NCBI GenBank assembly: GCA_023634235.1
Contig: JAMKCF010000018.1
Coordinates: 7,638,768-7,702,767 of the forward strand
Length of the DNA: 64,000 bases
Source of the DNA: Pisaster brevispinus
Lineage: Eukaryota; Echinodermata; Asteroidea; Forcipulatida; Asteriidae
Direction of reading: 5' to 3'
Part shown: piece by piece, positions 13,101 to 25,100 of the stretch
Numbering within the stretch: position 1 is the stretch's first letter
Layout of the letters: each line of letters opens with the position of its first letter
Made by a program: the position numbers and the translations under genes
Notes under the pieces: model-generated
Databases searched by the model: none
Seen by the model: only the letters and a program-made list of their open reading frames with translations
What the model was told of the DNA's origin: nothing

Positions 13101-14990
13101 CCGATCAAAATAACCACGATTTGGAGTGAATTACCAGCAGTAATTCAACGACTCACTTTGGTTTATTTCAGCCGTAACAACAGTTACTGTAGAAGCTACC
13201 ACAGTGGAAGAACAAAGTCCCACAAAAGGTGAGAATAAGCTCATCACGAGATGCACTTATCACTATAGTTTGAAGAAAATTTCACATGGTGATTGGATGA
13301 AGGAATAATTGAGAAATATAGACCATGTGACCTATGACATCACATGTTTACAAATAGAGCCCCATAGAGCTTGGTCTTCCTGCAGGCAAGATGGAAGAAA
13401 ACAATACAGAAAAGAGGAAAGACGGCACATCTCAAAACTTGTTCAGCTGTAATTTTTATAACTCTTGAACTTATGTGGAAAATGTGACACAAAATGTAAA
13501 ATTTCCCATTTTTTCCATTCTTGCCTGCCAAGAAAGGCCCTGGATTGTAAAATTTACATGGTGTATAGGTGTGGGAACCGATTTACTCTCTCGAAAACCA
13601 ATACTGCAATTAACCCTAATCAATGACGTGAAATGAGATCGGGTTTGATGGACAGATTTATTAGTCAATAGATATATCTTTAATTTGATTTTACAATAAG
13701 ATTTCGGTTTATTTCAGGAGTGCCAGATGCCTCAACAACTACTGAAGAAGCTACTGTAGAGGAAGAGCAAAGCCCAACCAAAGGTGAGAATAAACTTCAA
13801 CCCAATCTACTTACTTTGACAGTGTGTAGGTACCTTTGGTCATCTACAGCTGTAATAGAAAAGTCATCTCGACCTACATTGTACATGAACTGCACAATGG
13901 CTTGACAATGTGCACCCGCAAGGCTAAAACCAGTTTCATGGGGAAATCTCTCCCCCGGAGTATCTGTCCCCCTTATGGGAAATTAACATGGGCAGAAAGA
14001 AGGAGGAGGATTTAAAAGAGGGCGCTATCAGAAGAAGTTTGTAAACAGTTTGCCGTATGGGGGACAGAATCTCCGGGGTACAGAATCTCCTGCCACACCG
14101 GCTTCTCGGATTATAAACAACATCACATGGAAAGCACCGAGTCAAATTCAAAACTCTAATATAAACTGACGTTGAAGAACTTACAATGTTCTACTTGAAT
14201 GCATTGACAACTACAAGGACCCGTGGATAAGTAGCTAATACTGTCAAATCAAACTGACAACCAAATCCTCTGTCCTGCTAACTTCTGCAGGAGCAATCGG
14301 TGCGGTCTCGAAAATAGAAATGTTACTTTAAAACGTCGCCATGAGAGGGCGCCATAACACTCCAAAAACCTCCTGGATAAGAACTGATCTGGATTCCTGT
14401 TCCTATGGGGCAAGACACATTCTTGGTTCAGGCTGAACAGGACACTGGTTAATAAATGGGATTTGAACTCGGATTCTACGTCAGTTTGAGCAATTTCTGG
14501 GTCATTTTGACACAGAGTCCGGGTCATACTGACCCAGAAATGGGTCAGGCCCCACGGGACCCCGGAATCCGGGTCAATTCTGACCAGGGCGTTTTTTAAA
14601 GTGAAGGAAAGCATACAAGGCTGAAACCCAGCACGGTTCAACTAATTTTCAGCCAACCTTGCAAGGACATTGTTTTTAAAGTGTAAGTATTTTTTTGTTT
14701 CCCCAGTCATCGATTACCCCGAGTTCAAGTCAGGCTACTACAACCGCCTATACAAAGGTAGCTACATTGGTAACCCCGACCCTTTGTCAACTGAGGTAGC
14801 TTGGAATCTCAGAAGGTGTGCCGCGCACTGCGTTGTACATGACCTGTGCTACATCTTCGACTATGCACCGAGAACAGGCAAATGTCATCTCTACAAACTG
14901 CTCGACAAAGTTATCCCGAAACCTGACAAAGACTTCTACATCTATGAATTGGCGAAATGTCTCTCCGAGCTGTCGATTTGTAAGAATTAA
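591..14990 (+). CDS. Secreted protein with two F-type lectin domains and a PAN/apple-like domain (10 exons)
   Basis: Exons: 591-711, 7225-7332, 8217-8312, 8686-8925, 9984-10088, 11204-11296, 12565-12810, 13172-13228, 13718-13783, 14707-14990. They join in frame to 1416 nt (471 aa). Every intron is GT-AG and phase 1. Residues 1-36 look like a signal peptide (hydrophobic FWLYLVAVTW). Residues about 41-187 and 190-333 are two F-type lectin (fucolectin) domains, each split over three exons, with NPWWRLDL/PHPWWRVDL, a CC pair, NQQCG and KYVSLDI...IAEVTV. Exons 8 and 9 encode repeated acidic/Thr linkers ending EQSPTK. Exon 10 encodes a Cys-rich PAN/apple-like module (RRCAAHCVVHDLCYIFDY) and the stop codon. 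The family binds fucose in innate recognition. Domain 1 lacks the usual His and both Arg of the fucose site, while domain 2 keeps both Arg. The end of exon 4 could also be 8919. The PAN assignment is weaker than the lectin assignment. Confidence 0.85.
1121..1174. repeat. (AATC)n microsatellite
   Basis: aaatcaatcaatc... runs for about 40 bases and then becomes imperfect. The preceding 160 bp (about 950-1100) are rich in gatcgatcg and gattgatt words, so the tract has an older degenerate flank. Confidence 0.9.
1770..1985. repeat. Degenerate short repeats of catggtttataaacca
   Basis: The near-palindrome tggtttataaacca and variants occur about ten times with irregular spacing in lectin intron 1. 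No coding sense. Confidence 0.6.
2065..2400. repeat. Tandem duplication (about 150 bp) carrying double CRE palindromes
   Basis: Two copies start at agcccCGAACC (about 2073 and 2224). Each contains the 20-bp perfect palindrome TGACGTCATCGATGACGTCA (2130-2149 and 2277-2296). A degenerate third version is near 2508-2535. Confidence 0.8.
3664..3870. repeat. Dispersed repeat, inverted copy of 10385-10560
   Basis: It shares ccaacttacggggtactttt, gggccccacaagggaattct and caaaccggatccgtaaggtt with the reverse complement of 10385-10560. Confidence 0.85.
4128..4323. repeat. Minisatellite (5 x 20-22 bp) inside a 29-bp inverted repeat
   Basis: tatcgccgtactattgcgtt is repeated five times at 4186-4287. 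The flanks 4128-4156 and 4295-4323 are near-perfect reverse complements (tacggtggctcatattcgcc), so the tract sits in the loop of a stem. Confidence 0.9.
6975..7095. mobile_element. Fold-back MITE fragment, GGGGACAGAATCTCC family
   Basis: It shares aacttcttctgatggcgccc and atgttaatttccca with 13946-14092 and 46197-46366 in reverse orientation. Ends are degenerate. Confidence 0.6.
7464..7603. mobile_element. Palindromic MITE, GGGGTCGATTTCACAAA ends
   Basis: The ends GGGGTCGATTTCACAAA and TTTTGTGAAATCGACCCC are inverted, and the interior is rich in ggactagtcc/taagac. Related pieces are at about 38188-38300 and 55258-55470. Confidence 0.85.
7976..8152. mobile_element. Fold-back MITE with CCCTTTTCGGAA ends
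   Basis: cccttttcggaacctcggct at the left matches the reverse complement of the right end (attccgagcttttgtttcga, then aaaggga) imperfectly. It lies in lectin intron 2. Confidence 0.55.
9671..9908. repeat. Three tandem 80-bp repeats
   Basis: Units begin at 9671, 9751 and 9831 with (a/g)atcagtaac and share gtcagatacaggaagcctga. They lie in lectin intron 4. Confidence 0.92.
10385..10560. repeat. Dispersed repeat, inverted copy of 3664-3870
   Basis: It is preceded by a C homopolymer and a CA-rich tract (10351-10392). The short plus-strand ORF here also occurs, inverted, at 3664-3870, so it belongs to the repeat. Confidence 0.85.
10556..11065. repeat. Direct repeat pair of about 180 bp
   Basis: 10556-10748 and 10884-11065 share catgtttgtaaat, ttgttaaagtcctcggtt and terminal cacacacaca tracts. 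They lie in lectin intron 5. Confidence 0.75.
11800..12230. repeat. Inverted repeat copy B (partner at 1-430)
   Basis: It lies in lectin intron 6. Short ORFs in either copy are not shared intact between the two, so it is an interspersed element and not coding. Confidence 0.8.
13946..14092. mobile_element. Fold-back MITE, GGGGACAGAATCTCC family
   Basis: Inverted ends cccccggagtatctgtcccc and gggggacagaatctccgggg enclose aaaagagggcgctatcagaa. A second good copy is at 46197-46366. It lies in lectin intron 9. Confidence 0.8.
14461..14600. repeat. Dispersed copy of the GGGTCA/TGACCC module in lectin intron 9
   Basis: The stretch has the same gggtca and tgaccc spacing, with ccggaatccgggtcaatt, as the start of each array unit. 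It includes GGGTCATACTGACCC at 14521-14535. It lies about 1.6 kb outside the array, so the module moves or duplicates independently of the rest of the unit. Confidence 0.7.
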
Positions 14991-14999
14991 AGGCGGGAA

Positions 15000-16119
15000 A
15001 GATTAACAAATCATTTTGTTTTCGAACAAGCAGATTGCGATCCTTAAATTTTCAACACTAACACCTTGCAAACAAAAACTACAAGAAATACTTTGGTTTT
15101 GTCAGGAATTTTGTACTGTTCATAAATCTCGCTTATTCGTTTGCAATACAATAGCAAAAAACAACAACATGAAAGCACTTCTGACGGAAACATTTGAAAG
15201 ATTGCTAAATGTACTTGGTATAAGAATTGTTTAATCCGTGAGATTTTAGTTAAAACTGTTTTTTCCGCCGATTTGTTTTCTCTTAAAAATAACAAGCAAG
15301 TAGGCCAATACTTTGAAAACGAACCTAAAGATTTTATTTTTTGGGGGGGGGTTCAATTTTGAGCCCTTATCAACATTTAAGTTAGCTAACTACACCACAA
15401 TGTACACCTTAGCAAGACTTTTTATCTCTGCCTGTGCTCCGTGTTTTATGGTGTAGCTGGTAGCCGCAGGCGCTCTTGTACGGAGTCCCTAAAGGGACAG
15501 GTAAAATATATACAAATTGAAGAAAAAAAATTAAATTATTTTGTTCCAACGAAAAATATTATTACACGAAAAATGTTTTTGTTCCCTCGAACACGTTGCA
15601 GCCGCGCCCTTCGCAATTCAGCTTCTCATCAGCATTAAGGATGATTCGCCGGATTCATTACCCTAAGCAAGAGTCGTAGCCGTAGCCGTAGCCGTAGCCG
15701 TAGCTGTAGCCGTAGCCGTAGCCGTAGCCACTAATTAGGATAAGGAGCCTACAGTCTTTCCAGGTGGAGAGAGGATCTTGATGATTATTACCCAAAATAC
15801 AGCTAGCATGTTTCGATTAAGTATCTAATGTTAATGTACGAACGTTTAAACTTCACTCGCTAGTTAAGGTAAAAAATAAGCCGGAATTTGAATATTTACA
15901 CTACAAAGAACCGACTAGTTTATTTTGATTTCCCCTTCGTAACGAAAACTATCAGTTGCAGGTTGTTCAAATCAAAACAAACTTAAAAACCATCGAACCA
16001 AGAAACCTCACGTAAAGACTCTTTTTCTATCGGTTCCAAAAGCGCACTGTCTGGTAAGCTATAACGTAATGATAATAAGCCAGCACTCTATAAAAAAAGA
16101 ATTCGGGTCAAAATTGACA
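15000..16119. other. Intergenic region after the lectin gene
   Basis: No gene seen. The (GTAGCC)n hexamer tract at 15673-15729 is the only clear structure; short ORFs here show no family features. The start of the tandem array follows. Confidence 0.6.
15673..15729. repeat. (GTAGCC)n microsatellite
   Basis: About nine hexamer copies with one variant (gtagct). Confidence 0.95.
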
Positions 16120-19100
16120 CGAATCACGGTCCCGTGGGGTCTGACCTATTTCTGGGTCAGTATGACCCGGACTCTGTGTCAAAATGACCCAGAAATGCGT
16201 CAAACTGACGTATATTTCGAGTTGGGAAAAAACACGTTCCGGGTCAGCTTGACCCGGAACTGGGTCAGTCCACTTGGATCCGGAATCCGGGTCAATTCCG
16301 ATCCGGGAGTTTTTAGAATTTGCAACTTGGCGCTTCTTTGTCTGATCTGCACAATCCGCAAGCACAAAGCAAACATTTAAGTAAAATTTGTGCAAAAACC
16401 TATTATATTGTGTTGAACTCGTATGTAATGGCTAGTAAAGTGGTAATTGGTAATTTTCTTAGCAACTGATTGTATAGTTAGAATTTAAACGGCCATATCA
16501 ACTTATTATGAGCAGCACTTTTAACACTATAGTTCAAGGGTCACTTTTGCAGCCCCAACATTTTATGGTTGTAACTTTTAGACAATTGTTGTGATACTTT
16601 TAACATTGTTTACATTGACTAAATTTCATTAAAATGTTTTGCCTTTTACTATCCTGTCCAAAAAAGGCCAACTCGGAGACCTTGTTTAGCAGAAACTCCA
16701 TATTCTAAAACGGGGAAAACATAAAAAAAGGTTTTCGCGTGACTCCAATGGCCGACTGAGCCATGATTTTCACATGTCATTTTGTGCGTTATAGTATGTT
16801 GAGTCACTTAGAGTGTGGATACTGATCTTAATAATTACCAATTAAAAGATATGTAGATAATAGGCCTAAAGAAACTGTTGTCAAAAGAACCAAAATTCAC
16901 TGCATTTAAACCTGTCATTGTAAAGGCTATATCACATTTCGGGCAATATTTTCATGCAACTTGGAGGCAACCAACTGCGCTGCGCACAAAAGGAAGATCT
17001 CGGCAGCACAAGAGACATTCTTCTAGCTGTACTCGCTATCCCCAAGAAAATAGTGAGAAAACTGAAATGCGAATGAATTCCCTACTGGGATTGCCAGGAA
17101 CTGGATGCCGATAAATTGCCTCGAGTGACATGAGCTTCATACGTGTCAGAAAATTGATGACAAAGAAAACTACTTAGTTTGGAAAATTCCTCTTTACCTC
17201 CTTTTGCCCCAACCCCTACCACTTGCAATGAAGCAACCGTAGTAATTAGCCGTCATAAAAAGGTGATACGTATTATACCTTTAAGGGCTTGAAATTTACA
17301 CTGGACCCCGAATCTGTGTCAAAATGACCCAGAAATGCGTCGAACTGACGCATAATTCGAGTTGGAAAAACCACGTTCCGGGTCAGCCTGACCCAGGAAT
17401 GGGTTAGGCCACTTGGATCCGGAATCCGGGTCAATTCTGATCCGGGAGTTTTTAGAATTTGTAACTTGGCGCTTCTTTTTCTGATCTGCACAATCCGCAA
17501 GCACAAAGCAAAAATTTAAGTAAATTTTGTGCAAAAACCTATTCTATTCTTGTGTTGAACTCGTATGTAATGGCAAGTAAAGTGGTAATTGGTAATTTTA
17601 TTAGCAACTGATTGTAAAATTAGAATTTAAACGGCCATATCACTTATTGTGAGCAGCACTTTTAACATTCTACTTCTAGGGTCACTTTTGCAGCCCCAAC
17701 ATTTTATTGTTGTAACTTTTAGACAAGTTGTGATGCGTTTAACATTGTTTACATTGACTTAATGTCATTATAATTTTTCGTCTTTTACTGTAACCAGTGC
17801 AAAAAAGCCAACTCGGATACCTTGCTTAGCAGAAACTCCATTTTCGAATCAGGGAAAACATAAAAACAGGTTTTCTCGTGACTCCAATGGCCGACTGAGC
17901 CATGATTTTCACATGTCATTTCATGCATTATAGTATGTTGAGTCACTTAGAGTGTGGATACTGATCTTGATAATTACCAATTAAAAGATGTGTGGATAAT
18001 AGGCCTAAAGAAAATGTTGTCAAAAGAACCAAAATTCACTGCATTTAAACCTGTCATTGTAAAGGCTATGTCACATGGGGCAATATTTTCAGGCAACTTG
18101 GAGGCAACCAACTGCACTGCGCACAAAAGGAAGATCTCGGCAGCACAAGAGACATTCTTCTAGCTGTACTCGCTATCCCCAAGAAAATAGTGAGAAAACT
18201 GAAATGCGAATGAATTCCCTACTGGGGATTGCCAGGAACTGGTTGCCTGTAAATTGCCTCGAGTGACATGAGCTTTATATGTGTCGGAAAACTGATGACA
18301 AAGAAAACTACTTAGTTTGGCAAATTCCTCTTTACCTCCTTTTGCCCCACCCCTACCACTTGCAATGAAGCAACCGTAGTAATTTGCCGTCATAAAAAGG
18401 TGATGCGTATTCTACCTTTAAGGGCTTGAAATTTACACTGGACCCCGAATCTGTGTCAAAATGACCCAGTAATGCGTCAAACTGACGCATAATTCGAGTT
18501 GGAAAAACCACTTTCCGGGTCAGCCTGACCCAGGAATGGGTTTGGCCACTTGGATCCGGAATCCGGGTCAGTTCCGATCCGGGAGTTTTTAGAATTCGTA
18601 ACTACGCGCTTCTTTTTCTGATCTGCACAATCCGCAAGCACAAAGCAAAAATTTAAGTAAATTTTGTGCAAAAACCTATTCTATTGTGTTGAACTCGTAT
18701 GTAATGGCTAGTGGAGTGGTAATTGGTAATTTTATTAGCAATTGATTGTAAAATTAGAATTTAAACGGCCATATCACTTATTGTGAGCAGCACTTTTAAC
18801 ATTCTTGTTCTAGGGTCACGTTTGCAGCCCCAACATTTTATTGTTGTAACTTTTAGACAAGTTGTGATGCGTTTAACATTGTTTACATTGACTTAATGTC
18901 ATTATAATTTTTCGTCTTTTACTGTAACCAGTGCAAAAAAGCCAACTCGGATACCTTGCTTAGCATAAACTCCATTTTCTAAAACAGGGAAAACATAAAA
19001 ACAGGTTTTCTCGTGACTCCAATGGCCGACTGAGCCATGATTTTCACATGTCATTTCATGCATTATAGTATGTTGGGTTACTTAGAGTGTGGATACTGAT

Positions 19101-22100
19101 CTTGACAATTACCAATTAAAAGATGTGTAGATAATAGGCCTAAAGAAAATGTTGTCAAAAGAACAAAAATTCACTGCATTTAAACCTGTCATTGTAAAGG
19201 CTATGTCACACGAGACAATATTTTCAGGCAACTTGGAGGCAACCAACTGCACTGCGCACAAAAGGAAGATCTCGGCAGCACAAGAGACATTCTTCTAGCT
19301 GAACTCGCTATCCCCAAGAAAATGGTGAGAAAACTGAAATGCGAATGAATTCCCTACTGGGGTTGCCAGGAACTGGTTGCCTGCGAATTGCCTCGAGTGA
19401 CATGAGCTTTATATGTGTCGGAAAACTGATGGCAAAGAAAACTACTTAGTTTGGCAAATTCCTCTTTACCTCCTTTTGCCCCAACCCCTACCACTTGCAA
19501 TGAAGCAACCGTCGTAATTTGCCGTCATAAAAAGGTGATACGTATTATACCCTTAAGGGCTTGAAATTTACACTGGACCCCGAATCTGTGTCAAAATGAC
19601 CCAGAAATGCGTCAAACTGACGCATATTTCGAGTTGGAAAAAAACACGTTCCGGGTCAGCCTGACCCAGGAATGGGTTAGGCCACTTGGATCCGGAATCC
19701 GGGTCAGTTCCGATCCGGGAGTTTTTAGAATTTGTAACTTGGCACTTCTTTTTCTGATCTGTACAACCCACAAGCACAAAGCAAAAATTTAAATAAAATT
19801 TGTGCAAAAACTTTATTCTATTCTTGTGTTGAACTCGTATGTAATGGCAAGTAAAGTGGTAATTGGTAATTTTATTAGCAACTGATTGTAAAATTAGAAT
19901 TTAAACGGCCATATCACTTATTGTGAGCAGCACTTTTAACATTCTAGTTCTAGGGTCACTTTTGCAGCCCCAACATTTTATTGTTGTAACTTTTAGACAA
20001 GTTGTGATGCGTTTAACATTGTTTACATTGACTTGATGTCATTATAATTTTTCGTCTTTTACTGTAACCAGTGCAAAAAAGCCAACTCGGATACCTTGCT
20101 TAGCAGAAACTCCATTTTCGAATCAGGGAAAACATAAAAACAGGTTTTCTCGTGACTCCAATGGCCGACTGAGCCATGATTTTCACATGTCATTTCATGC
20201 ATTATAGTATGTTGAGTCCCTTAGAGTGTGGATACTGATCTTGACAATAACCAATTAAAAGATATGTAAATAATAGGCCTAAAGAAAATGTTGTCAAAAG
20301 AACCAAAATTCACTGCAAACCTGTCATTGTAAAGGCTATGTCACATGGGGCAATATTTTCAGGCAACTTGGAGGCAACCAACTGCACTGCGCACAAAAGG
20401 AAGATCTCGGCAGCACAACAGACATTCTTCTAGCTGTACTCGCTATCCCCAAGAAAATAGTGAGAAAACTGAAATGCGAATGAATTCCCTACTGGGGATT
20501 GCCAGGAACTGGTTGCCTGTAAATTGCCTCGAGTGACATGAGCTTTATATGTGTCGGAAAACTGATGACAAAGAAAACTACTTAGTTTGGCAAATTCCTC
20601 TTTACCTCCTTTTGCCCCACCCCTACCACTTGCAATGAAGCAACCGTAGTAATTTGCCGTCATAAAAAGGTGATGCGTATTCTACCTTTAAGGGATTGAA
20701 ATTTACACTGGACCCCGAATCTGTGTCAAAATGACCCAGAAATGCGTCAAACTGACGCATAATTCGAGTTGGAAAAACCACTTTCCGGGTCAGCCTGACC
20801 CAGGAATGGGTTTGGCCACTTGGATCCGGAATCCGGGTCAGTTCCGATCCGGGAGTTTTTAGAATTCGTAACTACGCGCTTCTTTTTCTGATCTGCACAA
20901 TCCGCAAGCACAAAGCAAAAATTTAAGTACAATTTGTGCAAAAACCTATTATATTGTGTTGAACTCGTATGTAATGGCTAGTGGAGTGGTAATTGGTAAT
21001 TTTATTAGCAATTGATTGTATAATTAGAATTTAAACGACCATATCAACTTATTATGAGCAGCACTTTTAACATTCTAGTTCTAGGGTCACTTTTGCAACC
21101 CCAACATTTTATTGTTGTAACTTTTAGACAATTGTTGTGATGCGTTTAACATTGTTTACATTGACTTAATGTCATTATAATTTTTCGTCTTTTACTGTAA
21201 CCAGTGCAAAAAAGCCAACTCGGATACCTTGCTTAGCAGAAACTCCATTTTCGAATCAGGGAAAACATAAAAACAGGTTTTCTCGTGACTCCAATGGCCG
21301 ACTGAGCCATGATTTTCACATGTCATTTCATGCATTATAGTATGTTGAGTCACTTAGAGTGTGGATACTGATCTTGACAATAACCAATTAAAAGATATGT
21401 AAATAATAGGCCTAAAGAAAATGTTGTCAAAAGAACCAAAATTCACTGCAAACCTGTCATTGTAAAGGCTATGTCACATGGGGCAATATTTTCAGGCAAC
21501 TTGGAGGCAACCAACTGCACTGCGCACAAAAGGAAGATCTCGGCAGCACAAGAGACATTCTTCTAGCTGTACTCGCTATCCCCAAGAAAATAGTGAGAAA
21601 ACTGAAATGCGAATGAATTCCCTACTGGGGATTGCCAGGAACTGGTTGCCTGTAAATTGCCTCGAGTGACATGAGCTTTATATGTGTCGGAAAACTGATG
21701 ACAAAGAAAACTACTTAGTTTGGCAAATTCCTCTTTACCTCCTTTTGCCCCACCCCTACCACTTGCAATGAAGCAACCGTAGTAATTTGCCGTCATAAAA
21801 AGGTGATGCGTATTCTACCTTTAAGGGATTGAAATTTACACTGGACCCCGAATCTGTGTCAAAATGACCCAGAAATGCGTCAAACTGACGCATAATTCGA
21901 GTTGGAAAAACCACTTTCCGGGTCAGCCTGACCCAGGAATGGGTTTGGCCACTTGGATCCTGAATCCGGGTCAGTTCCGATCCGGGAGTTTTTAGAATTC
22001 GTAACTACGCGCTTCTTTTTCTGATCTGCACAATCCGCAAGCACAAAGCAAAAATTTAAGTACAATTTGTGCAAAAACCTATTATATTGTGTTGAACTCG

Positions 22101-25100
22101 TATGTAATGTTTAGTGGAGTGGTAATTGGTAATTTTATTAGCAATTGATTGTATAATTAGAATTTAAACGGCCATATCAACTTATTATAAGCAGCACTTT
22201 TAACATTATAGTTCAAGGGTCACTTTTGCAACCCCAACATTTTATTGTTGTAACTTTTAGACAATTGTTGTGATGCGTTTAACATTGTTTACATTGACTA
22301 AATGTCATTATAATTTTTCGCCTTTTACTATATAGCCTGTGCAAAAAAGGCAACTCGGAGACCTTGCTTAGCAGAAACTCCATGTTCTAAAACAGGGAAA
22401 ACATAAAAACAGGTTTTCTCGTGACTCCAATGGCCGACTGAGCCATGATTTTCACATGTCATTTCATGCATTATAGTATGTTGGGTCACTTAAAGTGTGG
22501 ATACTGATCTTGACAATTACCAATTAAAAGATGTGTAGATAATAGGCCTAAAGAAAATGTTGTCAAAAGAACCAAAATTCACTGCATATAAACCTGTCAT
22601 TGTAAAGGCTATGTCACACGAGACAATATTTTCAGGCAACTTGGAGGCAACCAACTGCACTGCGCACAAAAGGAAGATCTCGGCAGCACAAGAGACATTC
22701 TTCTAGCTGAACTCGCTATCCCCAAGAAAATAGTGAGAAAACTGAAATGCGAATGAATTCCCTACTGGGGATTGCCAGGAACTGGTTGCCTGTAAATTGC
22801 CTCGAGTGACATGAGCTTTATATGTGCTCGAAAATTGATGACAAAGAAAACTGCTTAGTTTGGCAAATTCCTCTTTACCTCCTTTTGCCCCAACCCCTAC
22901 CACTTGCAATGAAGCAACCGTAGTAATTTGCCGTCATAAAAAGGTGATGCGTATTATACCTTTAAGGGCTTGAAATTTACACTGGACCCCGAATCTGTGT
23001 CAAAATTACCCAGAAATGCGTCAAACTGACGCATAATTCGAGTTGAAAAAAACCACGTTCCGGGTCAGCCTGACCCAGGATTGGGTCAGACCACTTGGAT
23101 CCGGAATCCGGGTCAATTCCGATCCGGGAGTTTTTAGAATCTGTAACTACGCGCTTCTTTTTCTGATCTGCACAATCCGCAAGCACAAAGCAAACATTTA
23201 AGTAAAATTTGTGCAAAAACCTATTCTATTCTTGTGTTGAACTCGTATGTCATGGCTAGTAAAGTGGTAATTGGTAATTTTCTTAGCAACTGATTGTATA
23301 GTTAGAATTTAAACGGTCATATCAACTTATTATGAGCAGCACTTTTAACATTATAGTTCAAGGGTCACTTTTGCAGCCCCAAAATGTTCTTGTTGTAACT
23401 TTTAGACAAGTTGTGATGCGTTTAATATTGTTTACATTGACTAAATGTCATTATAATTTTTTGCCTTTTACTATATAGCCTGTGCAAAATAGGCAACTCG
23501 GAGACCTTGCTTAGCAGAAACTCCATGTTCTAAAACAGGGAAAACATAAAAACAGGTTTTCTCGTGACTCCAATGGCCGACTGAGCCATGATTTTCACAT
23601 GTCATTTCATGCATTATAGTATGTTGGGTCACTTAGAGTGTGGATACTGATCTTGACAATTACCAATTAAAAGATGTGTAGATAATAGGCCTAAAGAAAA
23701 TGTTGTCAAAAAACCAAAATTCACTGCATTTAAACCTGTCATTGTAAAGGCTATGTCACACGAGACAATATTTTCAGGCAACTTGGAGGCAACCAACTGC
23801 ACTGCGCACAAAAGGAAGATCTCGGCAGCACAAGAGACATTCTTCTAGCTGAACTCGCTATCCCCAAGAAAATAGTGAGAAACTGAAATGCGAATGAATT
23901 CCCTACTGGGGATTGCCAGGAACTGGTTGCCTGTAAATTGCCTCGAGTGACATGAGCTTAGTATGTGTCGGAAAATTGATGACAAAGAAAACTGCTTAGT
24001 TTGGCAAATTCCTCTTTACCTCCTTTTGCCCCACCCCTACCACTTGCAATGAAGCAACCGTAGTAATTTGCCGTCATAAAAAGGTGATACGTATTATACC
24101 CTTAAGGGCTTGAAATTTACACTGGACCCCGAATCTGTGTCAAAATGACCCAGTAATGCGTCAAACTGACGCATAATTCGAGTTGGAAAAAACACTTTCC
24201 GGGTCAGCCTGACCCAGGAATGGGTCAGACCACTTGGATCCGGAATCCGGGTCAGTTCCGATCCGGGAGTTTTTAGAATCTTTAACTACGCGCTTCTTTT
24301 TCTGATCTGCACAATCCGCAAGCACAAAGCAAAAATTTAAGTAAATTTTGTGCAAAAACCTATTCTATTCTTGTGTTGAACTCGTATGTCATGGCTAGTA
24401 AAGTGGTAATTGGTAATTTTCTTAGCAACTGATTGTATAATTAGAATTTAAACGGTCATATCAACTTATTGTGAGCAGCACTTTTAACATTCTAGTTCTA
24501 GGGTCACTTTTGCAGCCCCAACATTTTATTGTTGTAACTTTTAGACAATTGTTGTGATGCGTTTAACATTGTTAAAACAGGGAAAACATAAAAACAGGTT
24601 TTCTCGTGGCTCCAATGGCCGACTGAGCCATGATTTTCACATGTCATTTCATGCATTATAGTATGTTGAGTCACTTAGAGTGTGGATACTGATCTTGACA
24701 ATAACCAATTACAAGATGTGTAGATAATAGGCCAAAAGAAAATGTTGTCAAAAGAACCAAAATTCACTGCAAACCTGTCATTGTAAAGGCTACGTAACAT
24801 GGGGCAATATTTTCAGGCAACTTGGAGGCAACCAACTGCGCTGCGCACAAAAGGAAGATCTCGGCAGCACAAGAGACATTCTTCTAGCTGTACTCGCTAT
24901 CCCCAAGAAAATAGTGAGAAAACTGAAATGCGAATGAATTCCCTACTGGGATTGCCAGGAACTGGTTGCCTGTAAATTGCCTTGAGTGACATGAGCTTTA
25001 TATGTGTCAGAAAATTGATGACAAAGAAAACTACTTAGTTTGGCAAGTTCCTCTTTACCCCCTTTTGCCCCAACCCCTTCCACTTGCAATGAAGCAACCG

